A stretch of 64,000 nucleotides of DNA, taken from NCBI RefSeq assembly GCF_010119615.1, contig NZ_QOVG01000005.1, forward strand, positions 239,967 through 303,966, read 5' to 3'. The notes under the pieces were generated by a model that did no database searches, was not told where the DNA came from, and was given only the letters and a program-made list of their open reading frames with translations. Shown here in pieces: positions 37,226-46,089 of this stretch; position 1 is the first letter of the stretch; the number at the start of each line of letters is the position of its first letter. Made by a program: the position numbers and the translations under genes. The stretch comes from Pseudoxanthomonas gei (GTDB lineage Bacteria > Pseudomonadota > Gammaproteobacteria > Xanthomonadales > Xanthomonadaceae).

Positions 37226-38107
37226 CTAGCGCCTTACCGCAAGCACTCCGTCCAGGGCCAGTTGCGCCTTGAACCCGGCGCTCTCCAGCCTGCGCGAAAC
37301 CTCGCCCGGCACATCGCGCCCGCTGGTGAGCCTGTTCGGGCTTCCGGTGTAGTGGAACAGGCGGCCGCCGGGGCGTAGCACGCGCGCCAGCTGGGCATAG
37401 AACGCACCCGAATACAGTTCGCCGGCAATGCCGAAGCGCGGCGGGTCATGCAGCACTGCATCCATCGAGGCATTGCCCAGTGCACCCACGGCCATCGTCA
37501 CGTCGGCATGCGCCAGTTGCAGGCGGCCGCCGCTTGCGGGTGCGTCCGGATCGGGTGACCAGGGGTTCAGGGTCCGCAGCCAGAGTACGTCGGCGTTCTT
37601 CTCGAACGACTGGATGCCGGCAACGCCATCCTCCAGGCAGCACGCGGCGAAGTAACCCAGGCCGCCACAGGTATCGAGCACCTGCTTGCCGCGCGGCTGC
37701 ACCAGCGCCACCTTGCGGCGCGCATCCTCGAGCGGCGCGGTCCTGGCGCTGACCAGCATCTTGATGCCGTCGATCTCGAACGTCGGTGCGCCCCATTCGG
37801 TCGGCACCAGCTTGATCAGCGATCCATCGAAGCGTGAGACCGGCGCCCAGTCCTCGCCATCGTGGTAGTAGATCGTGCGGTCCTTGAGCTTGCCCGGATA
37901 GGCCTGTGGCAAGCCCCGCCAGAGCCAGTGACCGTCGGCCAGGGTGATGTTGTCCTGGCTGCGCCCCAGATCCAGCGAGCCGGTCCAGCTGCCGTGGCCG
38001 GCCTGGCGGGCAGCGAGCAGCGCCTCGCCAGTGTCGCGGGTCAGCAGGGGAACGGTAGCGTGGGGCAAGGTGAAGTCCGCAGGCGAGGGGCTGGCATCGG
38101 GGCGCAA
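37226..38107 (-). CDS. Class I SAM-dependent methyltransferase
   Basis: A protein of at least 293 residues with the SAM-binding motif I (VLDTCGGLGYFAA), an acidic residue in the next strand (QSFEKNADVL) and the DPPR catalytic-like motif (VLHDPPRFG) typical of this group. The substrate is unknown. The frame contains no ATG upstream of the domain; TTG 38107 is the only start in good position, and no convincing ribosome site precedes it, so the N-terminus is uncertain. A possible HEPN-domain gene lies just upstream on the same strand. Confidence 0.8.
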   Translation of the reverse strand: MRPDASPSPADFTLPHATVPLLTRDTGEALLAARQAGHGSWTGSLDLGRSQDNITLADGHWLWRGLPQAYPGKLKDRTIYYHDGEDWAPVSRFDGSLIKLVPTEWGAPTFEIDGIKMLVSARTAPLEDARRKVALVQPRGKQVLDTCGGLGYFAACCLEDGVAGIQSFEKNADVLWLRTLNPWSPDPDAPASGGRLQLAHADVTMAVGALGNASMDAVLHDPPRFGIAGELYSGAFYAQLARVLRPGGRLFHYTGSPNRLTSGRDVPGEVSRRLESAGFKAQLALDGVLAVRR

Positions 38108-38186
38108 GGCATACGGGAACAGGGCGTCCGGGGTGGCCGTGCCGGTACCGGCGGCTTGATTGCCGCCAGCATTCTTTTACCTGCCA

Positions 38187-38654
38187 TCAAGTGCGTTCGT
38201 AGTCGGCCTTCAAGCCGGCCGAGGCGGCCAGTTCGTCCAGCGCCGCACGAGCGGTCTCCAGCAACGGAGCCAGCTTGGCTGGGTCATCCCAGCTGCCATC
38301 GGCGGGCTTGCCGCCCTGGAACAGGTGGTTGCGCACCAGGCGCAGCAGCAGGGTCACCTTCTGCAACTCGAACTCGGTCTCGGCGAACTGCAGCTCCTGC
38401 CAGCCGAGTTGCGCGTTGGCGGTGACCACCTGCTGGCGCGGCCTGGCCTTGATCAACGCCAGCGCGGCCGTGGCAGGCGCGTACTTGTTGCGATTGCGTT
38501 TGACGAACATGTCCCAGTTCGGTTCTGCCTTTTTGCCGGTGTCGGTGGACTTCAGGTAGCCATTCTTCTTCAGGGCATATTCGAAGCGGGCGAACCAGAA
38601 CAGGAAATCAAACGCGGCGGCGTTCAGATCCGGAGTGACGTCACTGCGTTTCAT
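38187..38654 (-). CDS. Possible HEPN-domain protein
   Basis: A 155-residue helical protein of unknown function. The C-terminal half carries LLLRLVRNHLFQGGK (Arg105-x4-His110), which matches the RX4-6H motif of HEPN nucleases, and the surrounding Asn/Leu/Gly pattern resembles apea-type HEPN domains. The gene starts at ATG 38654. It precedes the methyltransferase gene on the same strand, with about 80 bases between. Catalytic function is not established by sequence alone. Confidence 0.65.
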   Translation of the reverse strand: MKRSDVTPDLNAAAFDFLFWFARFEYALKKNGYLKSTDTGKKAEPNWDMFVKRNRNKYAPATAALALIKARPRQQVVTANAQLGWQELQFAETEFELQKVTLLLRLVRNHLFQGGKPADGSWDDPAKLAPLLETARAALDELAASAGLKADYERT

Positions 38655-38831
38655 GCAGGGCCTTGCTGGAATGGGTGGGGCAAGGATAAGCCCGCAACCT
38701 GCCTGGCGCCGCAAAAAAGTGTCCCGGGCATCGTCCGGTCACCGCTTTCCGGTCTGTCGGCAGCGTGAGCCCGGGACTTCCTCTTTACATCCCGGCTTTC
38801 GGTAACTGCTGCCCGGCGCAATCCGGGCGAC

Positions 38832-39836
38832 TCAATCCCGATTGGAAGGCGGGCAGCGCGGCACGCCCGAGCCCACCACGCAATTGATGCAGCAACGCGG
38901 TGCGGTTGCCTGCGTGGGCAGCACGGGACTGGCGAAGATGCCGACGGGCGCAGGCAACGAGGCGAGTTCCGCAGCCGGCTTCAGCTTCAGCAGCACCGCC
39001 CAGTCCTGGCGGTTGAAGTTGCAGCCTGATTGGGTGTCAGGCGCACACGGCGTGTCGTTGTCGGTGCGCTGCGGCAGCCCCCAGAACTCGCCGCTGCGAT
39101 TGAGCGCCAGCATGCGCAGGGTCACGCCCTGCTGGACATTGCCGCCGATCAGGTAGGCGGTGCCATCGTTGCCCGGATTGGCGGCCACCACGATTTCACA
39201 ATGCATGGGCAGCCCGTCCTGTCCCTGCAGCACGGACTGCAGTCCTGCATAGCCGAGCACCTGTCCGTCCTGACGCACATAGCACAGCAGGTCGCCCACG
39301 GCTGGGCGCGCATGGGCAGGATCCAGGTACCGGTAGGCATTGGTCTGGGGTTCGCGATAGGCCGCGCGCACGTAGCCGACGTGGCTGGCATCGGGCCGGA
39401 AGCCGGGCAGGCGTGCCTTCATCAGCACCCACGACACGAAGGTCGCCGACCAGGCGTTGTCGATCACGAAGCCCCGGCAGTTCGGGGCCGGGTTGTTCTG
39501 GTTGCCGGCGTATTCGCACTCGGTGGCACCCGGCAGGTACGCGGTCGAATGCAACAGGCCGCTTTCCTGCCAGTAGCGCGCCACGCGTCGCCAGGCCCGG
39601 CTGTAGCCGTCGTCCAGCACGCTGGAATCACCTTCATGGACGCTGGCGCTGGCAAGCCTGCCATCGCGGTCGATGAAGGGTCGGTACCAGATCACATGCT
39701 CGTTGCAGGCCACGGCCGCGATGCGCGTGGCGATGTCCGGGGACGCGGTCTGGCCGCGCAGCGCCGGACAGACATCGGCGGCATCGACGCGGGCGGCGGC
39801 CGACAGTAAAAACAGGGCAAGCATCCATCGATGCAT
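38832..39836 (-). CDS. Secreted DUF2272-domain protein
   Basis: A 334-residue protein with a signal peptide (ARVDA cleavage region near residue 19). The central part matches the DUF2272 pattern (NAWSATFVSWVLMKARLPGF), a papain-like amidase-type fold in which a Cys or Ser is not obvious here. The tail is unusually Cys-rich (RCCINCVVGSGVPRCPPS). Likely periplasmic; function unknown. Confidence 0.82.
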   Translation of the reverse strand: MHRWMLALFLLSAAARVDAADVCPALRGQTASPDIATRIAAVACNEHVIWYRPFIDRDGRLASASVHEGDSSVLDDGYSRAWRRVARYWQESGLLHSTAYLPGATECEYAGNQNNPAPNCRGFVIDNAWSATFVSWVLMKARLPGFRPDASHVGYVRAAYREPQTNAYRYLDPAHARPAVGDLLCYVRQDGQVLGYAGLQSVLQGQDGLPMHCEIVVAANPGNDGTAYLIGGNVQQGVTLRMLALNRSGEFWGLPQRTDNDTPCAPDTQSGCNFNRQDWAVLLKLKPAAELASLPAPVGIFASPVLPTQATAPRCCINCVVGSGVPRCPPSNRD

Positions 39837-39958
39837 GGGGATTCCTGGCGGTGGAACTGCGCGAACCCCATCATGCCAGAGGGCGGCGAAACACTGCCTT
39901 CACCACGTCGCCGCCATGGGCTGCGATGACAGCCCATGGCCGTGCCTGGACGCCGCGC

Positions 39959-40384
39959 TCAGACCACCGTCAGGGTCACGTCGATGTTGTTGCGCGTGGC
40001 GTTGGAATACGGGCAGACCTGGTGCGCGCTGGCGACCAGCGCCTCGGCCTGCTCGCGCGCCAGGCCCGGCAGGGAAATGCGCAGCGCGGCTTCGATGCCG
40101 AAGCCGTTGGCAACCTGGCCGATGCCGACCGTGCCTTCCACCGAGGCATCGGCCGGCAGGGCGATCTTCTGGCTGGCGGCAACGTGCTTGAGCGCGCTCA
40201 GGAAACACGCCGAATAGCCGGCGGCGAATAGCTGTTCCGGATTGGTGCCTTCACCGCCGGCGCCGCCCAGCTGGCGTGGCGTGGACAGTTTGGCATCCAG
40301 TGCGCCATCGGAAGAGACTGCGCGGCCGTCGCGACCGCCGGTGGCCGTGGCCGTGGCTTGGTACAGGACTTTTTCAATCGACAT
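39959..40384 (-). CDS. ohr: Organic hydroperoxide resistance protein
   Basis: A 141-residue Ohr of the OsmC superfamily. Cys60 ([10 protein letters not shown]) and Cys124 ([10 protein letters not shown]) are exactly at the redox positions of characterised Ohr enzymes, which reduce organic and fatty-acid peroxides with lipoylated proteins as electron donors. GGAG with proper spacing favours ATG 40384 over the ATG four codons earlier. The OhrR-type repressor gene lies upstream on the same strand. Confidence 0.96.
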   Translation of the reverse strand: MSIEKVLYQATATATGGRDGRAVSSDGALDAKLSTPRQLGGAGGEGTNPEQLFAAGYSACFLSALKHVAASQKIALPADASVEGTVGIGQVANGFGIEAALRISLPGLAREQAEALVASAHQVCPYSNATRNNIDVTLTVV

Positions 40385-40527
40385 GTTGTTCTCCATGGGG
40401 GTGGGTGGGTAGTTGGAATTGTTCCGTGTCGCGCGGCTCGCAGAAGCGCGACGCGGTGGCTGACGCGGCCGGGGAGCGTGCTCCGCTAGCCGTGCGCGGT
40501 GGTGCCTGCTGGAATGAAAACAAACTC

Positions 40528-40983
40528 TCAGCCGTTGCGCAGCAGGCTGTCGCGCAACGCGTCCAGCTTCTTCTTCATGGCAACCAGTTCCGTGGCCGAG
40601 CATCCGGTGGCGCAGAAGAGTTCTGGCGGAATGGCGTGGGCTCTTTTCTTCAGGGCGCGTCCGGCGCCGGTCAGGGCAATCAACACCTGGCGTTCGTCCT
40701 GGGTGGCGCGGGTACGGGTGACCAGCCCGCTGCTTTCCAGGCGCTTGAGCAAAGGCGTCAGCGTGGCTGAATCCAGCATCAGGCGCGTGCCGATGTCGGA
40801 AACCGTCACCCCATCGCCTTGCCACAGCACCATCATCACCAGGTATTGCGGGTAGGTCAGCCCCAGTGGATCCAGCAGCGTGCGATACACCTTGTTCATT
40901 GCGCGCGTCGCCGAGTACAGGGAAAAGCAGACCTGGTCGTCGATGTTCAGCGAGGGCAGTGGGTTGGCAGCTGGCTTGGGCAT
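40528..40983 (-). CDS. ohrR: MarR-family peroxide sensor
   Basis: A 151-residue MarR-type winged helix ([20 protein letters not shown]). Cys19 ([12 protein letters not shown]) corresponds to the peroxide-sensing cysteine, and the two C-terminal cysteines (FCATGCS) suit a two-Cys OhrR that forms an intersubunit disulphide, as in Xanthomonas. Oxidation would release DNA and induce ohr. ATG 40983 fits the family N-terminus. Confidence 0.93.
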   Translation of the reverse strand: MPKPAANPLPSLNIDDQVCFSLYSATRAMNKVYRTLLDPLGLTYPQYLVMMVLWQGDGVTVSDIGTRLMLDSATLTPLLKRLESSGLVTRTRATQDERQVLIALTGAGRALKKRAHAIPPELFCATGCSATELVAMKKKLDALRDSLLRNG

Positions 40984-41126
40984 GGAACGAATATACATAG
41001 CGCACGATCTAATGGCAAGCGCTTTAATTCTGGCAAGGCCAGGGCCAGGGCCAGAGGCGGGCGGCATCTGTTCGCGCAACTCGACTGGGGACAGGTCGCT
41101 ATGGGCGCGCGGCGGGTGCTGGCATC

Positions 41127-42224
41127 ATGACCGGCATGCCGCTGACCCTGGACCACCTGCGCCGCTACGCGATCGCACGTTCGCTGTTCAAGCCGACCAC
41201 GCTGATGCGGGCCATCCACAAGCTCGGCTTCGTGCAGGCCGACCCGATCCGTGCGCCGGCGCGCGCGCAGGACCTGACCCTGCGCCACCGCGTCATCGAC
41301 TATCGCGCCGGTGAGCTGGAGCGCCGCTATCCGCGGCTGGCGCTGGAGGAAGACTTCTTCGTCAACTACGGCTTCCTGCCACGCGCCCACCACGCCTTGA
41401 TGCATCCGCGCAGCGCACGCCAGGCGTGGACGCCGACGCGCTGGAAGCAGGCCCAGGCCGTACGCGAGTTCATCGCCGAGCGCGGCGTGGTGCATCCGCG
41501 CGAGGTCGATGCGCACTTCGCCCATGGCAAGACCACCAACTGGTTTGGAGGCTCCTCCAATGCCAGTACCCAGTTGCTGGACGGCATGCATTACCGCGGC
41601 CTGCTGCGCGTGGCCGGGCGCGCCAGCGGCACCCGTACCTATGCCGTGCGCGAGGAGGATGTGCCGGTCGACGCGCCCGGCATAGATGCGCGCCTGGACG
41701 CATTGATCGACGTGATCGTGCACAAGTACGCGCCGCTGCCCGATGCCAGCCTGGGCCAGCTGGTGGGCTACCTGGCTCGCGGCGTGCCGCAGTGGGAGGC
41801 CGCGCGCAAACCGGCACTGCAACGCGCGCGGCAACGCCTGCAACGCGCTCGTGTGGAAGGGATCGACTGGCTGTGGCCGCCGGACGAGCGTGCCGACAGC
41901 CGTCGCTGGAAACCGGACGACCAGGTGCGCCTGCTCACCCCGTTTGACCCGGTGGTCTGGGATCGCCGGCGCTTCGAGCTGTTCTGGGGCTGGGCGTACC
42001 GCTTCGAGGCCTACACGCCCGCGCCCAAGCGCAGGCTCGGCTATTACGCGCTGCCGTTGCTGTGGCGGGAGCGGGTGGTGGGCTGGGGCAACCTGGCGGT
42101 CGTGGACGGTGCCTTGGCGGCCCAATTGCAGTACGTGGCAGGTGCGGCGCCCCAGGAAGCCGCGTTCCTCGAGGGACTTGATGCCGAGTTGGCACGCATG
42201 CGCGTATTCCTCGCGGTTGATTGA
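41127..42224 (+). CDS. YcaQ-type DNA glycosylase (HTH_42 family)
   Basis: A 365-residue protein with several winged-helix units. The catalytic-type motif QAD (Gln37-Ala38-Asp39 in GFVQADPIRAPARAQD) matches the QxD motif of YcaQ/AlkX glycosylases, which repair interstrand crosslinks and related adducts. The C-terminal part (RLLTPFDPVVWDRRRFELFWGW) is the conserved end of the family. The start codon follows shortly after the divergent ohrR promoter region. Confidence 0.9.
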   Translation: MTGMPLTLDHLRRYAIARSLFKPTTLMRAIHKLGFVQADPIRAPARAQDLTLRHRVIDYRAGELERRYPRLALEEDFFVNYGFLPRAHHALMHPRSARQAWTPTRWKQAQAVREFIAERGVVHPREVDAHFAHGKTTNWFGGSSNASTQLLDGMHYRGLLRVAGRASGTRTYAVREEDVPVDAPGIDARLDALIDVIVHKYAPLPDASLGQLVGYLARGVPQWEAARKPALQRARQRLQRARVEGIDWLWPPDERADSRRWKPDDQVRLLTPFDPVVWDRRRFELFWGWAYRFEAYTPAPKRRLGYYALPLLWRERVVGWGNLAVVDGALAAQLQYVAGAAPQEAAFLEGLDAELARMRVFLAVD

Positions 42225-42347
42225 AGGCGGCAGTTCGCCCGTTGGGGCATTGCCGCATGCCTGTCGAATCCGGCCATGCCCGTTCGTCCGCATGGCAAGG
42301 AGCGCGGTTGGCGCGCGTCCTGCGCCAACCGACAGGAGAATGAAACC

Positions 42348-42758
42348 ATGCGCCTGATTCCCTACCTGAGCTTCGATGGCCAGTGCCGCGAAGCCTTTGA
42401 TTTCTACGCCGCCGCCCTCGGTGGCAAGCTGCTGGGACCGATGACCTATGGCGAGTCCCCCATGCGCGACGAGATGCCGGCCGAGTCGCGCGACCGGGTC
42501 ATGCACGTGCAGCTGGATGCCGACGGCGCCACCCTGATGGGAGCGGATGGACCACCGCCACATGACGGACGCGGCAACACCTGCATCAATGTCGATGTGC
42601 AGACGATCGCGGAAGCCGAGCGAATTTTCGCCGCGCTGGCCGAAGGCGGGCAGGTGCAGATGCCCCTCGCGGAAACCTTCTGGGCCCACCGCTGGGGCGC
42701 GCTGGCCGATCGCTACGGCAAGCCATGGATGGTCAACTGCATGAAGCCCATGCCCTAG
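42348..42758 (+). CDS. VOC-family (PhnB/YhdN-like glyoxalase) protein
   Basis: A 136-residue protein with the beta-alpha-beta pattern of vicinal-oxygen-chelate proteins in the PhnB-like subgroup (MRLIPYLSFDGQCREAFDFY, GGQVQMPLAETFWAHRWG, FGxxxD-like DRYGKPWMVNC). Metal-binding residues cannot be fixed without alignment. GGAGA lies about nine bases ahead of ATG 42348. Confidence 0.87.
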   Translation: MRLIPYLSFDGQCREAFDFYAAALGGKLLGPMTYGESPMRDEMPAESRDRVMHVQLDADGATLMGADGPPPHDGRGNTCINVDVQTIAEAERIFAALAEGGQVQMPLAETFWAHRWGALADRYGKPWMVNCMKPMP

Positions 42759-42918
42759 CGCCGGCGGGCCCGGACGGGCGGGCGCGTTGTCGCCCGGGTA
42801 AATCACATGTTGCGAACGCGCGTGGACGGCCTCGACGGAGTGAGTTGCAGCCGCTCCGCGTGCCTGTCGGGCACGTTTCTTGCGTCTTTCCCGGCACATA
42901 TCCATGCCGGAGGCGCAT

Positions 42919-43482
42919 ATGGTCAAGCAGGTCAGGGAAGGACAGGCCGGCGACGGAGGGAATCGGCTGCTTCGGCATCCCGAGGATCCCACCGAAGGCT
43001 GGCTGGCCGACGCCCAGTGGCGCTACCTGGCCTCGCGCCTGCCGGGCAAGCTGGCCTATAACGCGGTCGAGGGACTGGGCACCCGCAGGTTCGTCGAGGC
43101 GGTGCTGTGGCTGGCCGTCACCGATTCAACCTGGCCGGAACTGCCGCGGTCCTACGGGAACTTCCATGCCGCATACCAGCGCTTCGTGCGCTGGGCGCGG
43201 CTGGACATCTGGGACTACGTGAGTACCTGCCTGGCCGGCGATGCGCGCCTGCCGGCGCTGCAGCGCATGGTCCGCCTGCACAACGACGTCAGGCGCAGGC
43301 GCAGCCGTACCGCTGCGAAAGCAGCGGAGCAGGCGGACACCGCGCAAGTGCAGCGCCCCGCCTCGTTGGCCGAGCGCGTGCTGCAACTGGAAGCACGCGT
43401 GCAGCGTGCCGAACGGCTGCTGGAGGCGTTGTTCGCTTCTCCGGCGCTGACCGGCACTTCGATTGCGGAAAGCAGGGACTAG
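42919..43482 (+). CDS. Domesticated IS5-type transposase N-terminal domain with coiled coil
   Basis: A 187-residue protein. Residues about 28-100 match the N-terminal HTH domain of IS5/IS1182-like transposases (WRYLASRLPGK ... RRFVEAVLWLAVTDSTWPELP ... GNFHAAYQRFVRW), but no DDE catalytic domain follows. A Glu/Arg-rich coiled coil (ERVLQLEARVQRAERLLEAL) occupies the C-terminus instead. CCGGAGG six bases upstream makes ATG 42919 convincing. The intact frame and good ribosome site suggest it is expressed as a DNA-binding protein, not a dead fragment. Confidence 0.78.
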   Translation: MVKQVREGQAGDGGNRLLRHPEDPTEGWLADAQWRYLASRLPGKLAYNAVEGLGTRRFVEAVLWLAVTDSTWPELPRSYGNFHAAYQRFVRWARLDIWDYVSTCLAGDARLPALQRMVRLHNDVRRRRSRTAAKAAEQADTAQVQRPASLAERVLQLEARVQRAERLLEALFASPALTGTSIAESRD

Positions 43483-43520
43483 CCGCCCCGGACGGTGATA
43501 GGCGCGGCCGCTGTGCCGGA

Positions 43521-43730
43521 TCAGCGCGACTCGTCGTAGTAGTCGCCACCGATGATCGTGCAGATCTGCGCCTGGGTGAATCCGTGGAAGCGACGGCCGC
43601 CAGCGGTGTGGCGTTGCGCGAACAGCTTGCCGCTGGCGGGCGTGCGCTCGCGCTTTTCCTGCAGCAACCAGCGGGCGTAGTCATTGCTCAGGTTGCGTGA
43701 GCGGATGGGATCAATCTTGGGCTTGGGCAT
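43521..43730 (-). CDS. Small conserved protein, unknown function
   Basis: A 69-residue basic protein (MPKPKIDPIRSRNLSNDYAR) ending DYYDESR. No domain was recognised. The clear ORF and compact size suggest a real gene; similar small proteins appear in Xanthomonadaceae. Confidence 0.65.
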   Translation of the reverse strand: MPKPKIDPIRSRNLSNDYARWLLQEKRERTPASGKLFAQRHTAGGRRFHGFTQAQICTIIGGDYYDESR

Positions 43731-43846
43731 GGCGGGATTCTGCCTCAATCGGATGGCGAATTCACGCCACGCCGTTTTGCAAACCGGGCCGGCGACTTCG
43801 GAAACAATTCCCGTGCAGCCCTGCGCCGCTACCCGAAAAACCGCTG

Positions 43847-45028
43847 CTACGTCGCGACGGCTGCAGCCCCGCCAGTGTCCGCCGGGATGCTTGCCCCCAT
43901 GGCTGCCAGCACCGCGCCGGCAGGTTGCTCGATGCAGACGCGGTTGCGTCCCTCGGCCTTGGCGCGATACACGGCGTTGTCGGCCGCGTGGTACAGCGCA
44001 TCATCATCCTGGTGCAGGCTCGCATCGAAAACGGCCACGCCTACGCTGGCCGTCATCGACAGGACCGTGCCGCCTTCCAGGGCTATGGGCTGCTCGAAGA
44101 GTTCAGTCCGGAACTTCTCCGCGCGATGCATTGCCCCGGCCAGGTCCTGTCCTTCCAGCACCACGCCGAATTCTTCGCCGCCCACCCGCGCGGCCAGGTC
44201 GTCGTCACCGTCGAAGCTGGCGAGCAGGCGCGCGGCAATGGCCTGCAGGCAGGCGTCGCCGATGGCGTGGCCATAGGTGTCGTTGACGTGCTTGAAATGA
44301 TCGATATCCAGCAACAGCAAGGTCAGCGGCCTGTCGTTGCGCCGCGCCTTGGCGGTGGCAGCCGACAGCACGTCGGCAAACTCGCGCCGGTTGGCCAGTT
44401 CAGTGAGTGGGTCGATGCGGCTCTGGCGCGAATACAGGTCGCGCTGGCCGCGCAATTCCTGGTCCAGGTCCAGCCGCTGGCGATATTCGGCATGGCTGCG
44501 CAGCAGGGCGATGAAGACATAGCCCAGGTAGATCGCCATCATCAACGCGGTGGCGTGGTCCGGCCGGTTTTTCCAGAGCAGAAACAGGCCCGGCAGGTAC
44601 AGAGCGCCGATGCATACCAGCGCAAAGCCGCGGCGCATGCTGAAGGAATGTGCCAGCGCGGTCGCCAGTCCCAGCGTGCACAGCATCGCAGCGGTGCGGG
44701 AAGGGCCGAACCCGGGATCCAGCAGGGCCCAGCAGAACAGCCCGCCCCACAGGCTCGTGGTCAGTACTACGACGCCCCAGTGCAGCCGCAACCAGTGGGC
44801 GATGGCGGCCCCGTCCTCTTCGCCAATGGGGCGGTGCATGAAGCGCCAGGCGGCCAGGCAGCTGAAGGCGACCAGCAGGCCCCAGCCCGCCAGGGGCGAA
44901 CGCGCAAACGCACCGCCATACAGGCCTACGATCAGCCACGCGGCGGCGTAGAACGGCCCGCCCGTCAACGCGCGCTGATAGGTGTCTTCCATTTCCTGGG
45001 CAAGTCGGCGGGTCTTTACCAGATTCAT
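43847..45028 (-). CDS. Membrane diguanylate cyclase
   Basis: A 393-residue protein with about five N-terminal membrane helices, a coiled coil and a GGDEF domain with DIDHFKHVND and GGEEF. The position of the RxxD inhibitory site reads GDDD, so feedback inhibition through it is unlikely. ATG 45028 is preferred over the in-frame TTG 45046. It should synthesise cyclic di-GMP in response to an unknown membrane signal. Confidence 0.9.
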   Translation of the reverse strand: MNLVKTRRLAQEMEDTYQRALTGGPFYAAAWLIVGLYGGAFARSPLAGWGLLVAFSCLAAWRFMHRPIGEEDGAAIAHWLRLHWGVVVLTTSLWGGLFCWALLDPGFGPSRTAAMLCTLGLATALAHSFSMRRGFALVCIGALYLPGLFLLWKNRPDHATALMMAIYLGYVFIALLRSHAEYRQRLDLDQELRGQRDLYSRQSRIDPLTELANRREFADVLSAATAKARRNDRPLTLLLLDIDHFKHVNDTYGHAIGDACLQAIAARLLASFDGDDDLAARVGGEEFGVVLEGQDLAGAMHRAEKFRTELFEQPIALEGGTVLSMTASVGVAVFDASLHQDDDALYHAADNAVYRAKAEGRNRVCIEQPAGAVLAAMGASIPADTGGAAAVAT

Positions 45029-45441
45029 GGGAGTGCGGTTGCCCAATGGAGCGGCGTGCCTGTGAGTTCTCGTAACACTAGGGCTTGCAACTTGGGTGCC
45101 ACTCCTAAGTGATTGACCGTATTGGAATTGCTTCGCAAATAAACCTCGATTCGGCAGGTAAGCGTCACTTTATGACGTGAACCGAGGCCGCCGCAGGTGT
45201 GCGCTGGGCCATGCCCGGTTGGCACCGCCAAGCCGCCTTGCCGCCGCAGGAGAATACGGCCGGGAAGCGTTGCTGGGACTGGAAGTGCGCTGGGGGCGGC
45301 TGCGTGGGTGCCTTGCGACCATGCTGCACCAACCACGAATGCCGTTGGACCGGCATGCACCGTCACCGCCATTCTGGCCCCGCGTCACCTCGTTTGAACC
45401 CGCGGCATGGAACGCTCGCCTGACTCAAACCGGAGAGCGAC
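45029..45441. other. Intergenic region, divergent promoters
   Basis: About 410 bases between the minus-strand cyclase and the plus-strand small gene at 45442. No coding, repeat or RNA signal was recognised. Start sites for both directions must lie here. Confidence 0.4.
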
Positions 45442-45597
45442 ATGGCCGATACCACACCCAAGCAGAAGCCCGGACCCAACAGCGGTTATCGCGAGCAGCA
45501 GGATCCGCGCGGCCAGCCAGGCCAGCACCAGAAGCAGGATGGCAAGCAACTGCCCGAAGACACTGACGCGGACAAGCCCAAGCCCAGGGAGCCTTGA
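45442..45597 (+). CDS. Small hydrophilic protein (51 aa)
   Basis: A 51-residue, Gln/Pro/Lys-rich, probably disordered protein (MADTTPKQKPGPNSGYREQ). A good ribosome site (CCGGAGAGCGAC) precedes ATG 45442. Composition recalls small stress-induced hydrophilic proteins of Xanthomonadaceae. Function unknown. Confidence 0.7.
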   Translation: MADTTPKQKPGPNSGYREQQDPRGQPGQHQKQDGKQLPEDTDADKPKPREP

Positions 45598-45636
45598 GAC
45601 ACAGTCGCGAGGTGTTCGGATTCAACCCTGGCCTGT

Positions 45637-45888
45637 TCAACCCCGGCGTGCGGACTTTCGGGGTGCGGTCGTATTTTTCTTCGTGGCGCCGGTCAAGCGC
45701 TTGTTCGTGGTTCTGACGGCAGTGGACTTGCGCGCGCCCCGGGCACCGCCATCCTGCTTGTTGACCGTTGCCCAGGCGATGCGTTCGGCGGCTTGTTCCG
45801 AGCGTCCCTGCTTGCGCTCGCTTTCCTCGATGTGTTCTGCCTGGCGCTTCTGTTTGTCTGAATAGGACCACTTGTCTCCACGTGGCAT
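45637..45888 (-). CDS. Plasmid-stabilisation-like small protein
   Basis: An 83-residue basic protein. The N-terminal half (MPRGDKWSYSDKQKRQAEHI ... AERIAWATVNKQDGG) follows a widespread family often annotated as 'plasmid stabilization protein', although members are chromosomal and its role is not established. The C-terminus is a Lys/Arg/Thr-rich tail that could contact nucleic acid. The frame stays open far upstream, but coding character begins at ATG 45888. Confidence 0.8.
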   Translation of the reverse strand: MPRGDKWSYSDKQKRQAEHIEESERKQGRSEQAAERIAWATVNKQDGGARGARKSTAVRTTNKRLTGATKKNTTAPRKSARRG

Positions 45889-46089
45889 GACCGTGCTCCC
45901 GTTGAAAGGGGAGCAAATCCTAGGCACACGAAAGTAATGTGCGGATGAAGCCAGGGTAATGTCCGGATAACGCGCGGGCGACAGTCCGGCGATCATGCCG
46001 GCGCCCGTGCGCGGGTTAGGCCGGGCTGGCGCTGGCTTGGCGCTGGCCGTTATCGTAGCGGCCGCATCTGGCCCCAATGGAGCCGCTCC

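Noticed and set aside
42919..43482. Active insertion sequence
   Set aside because: No catalytic domain, no terminal inverted repeats or target duplication were seen around the gene.
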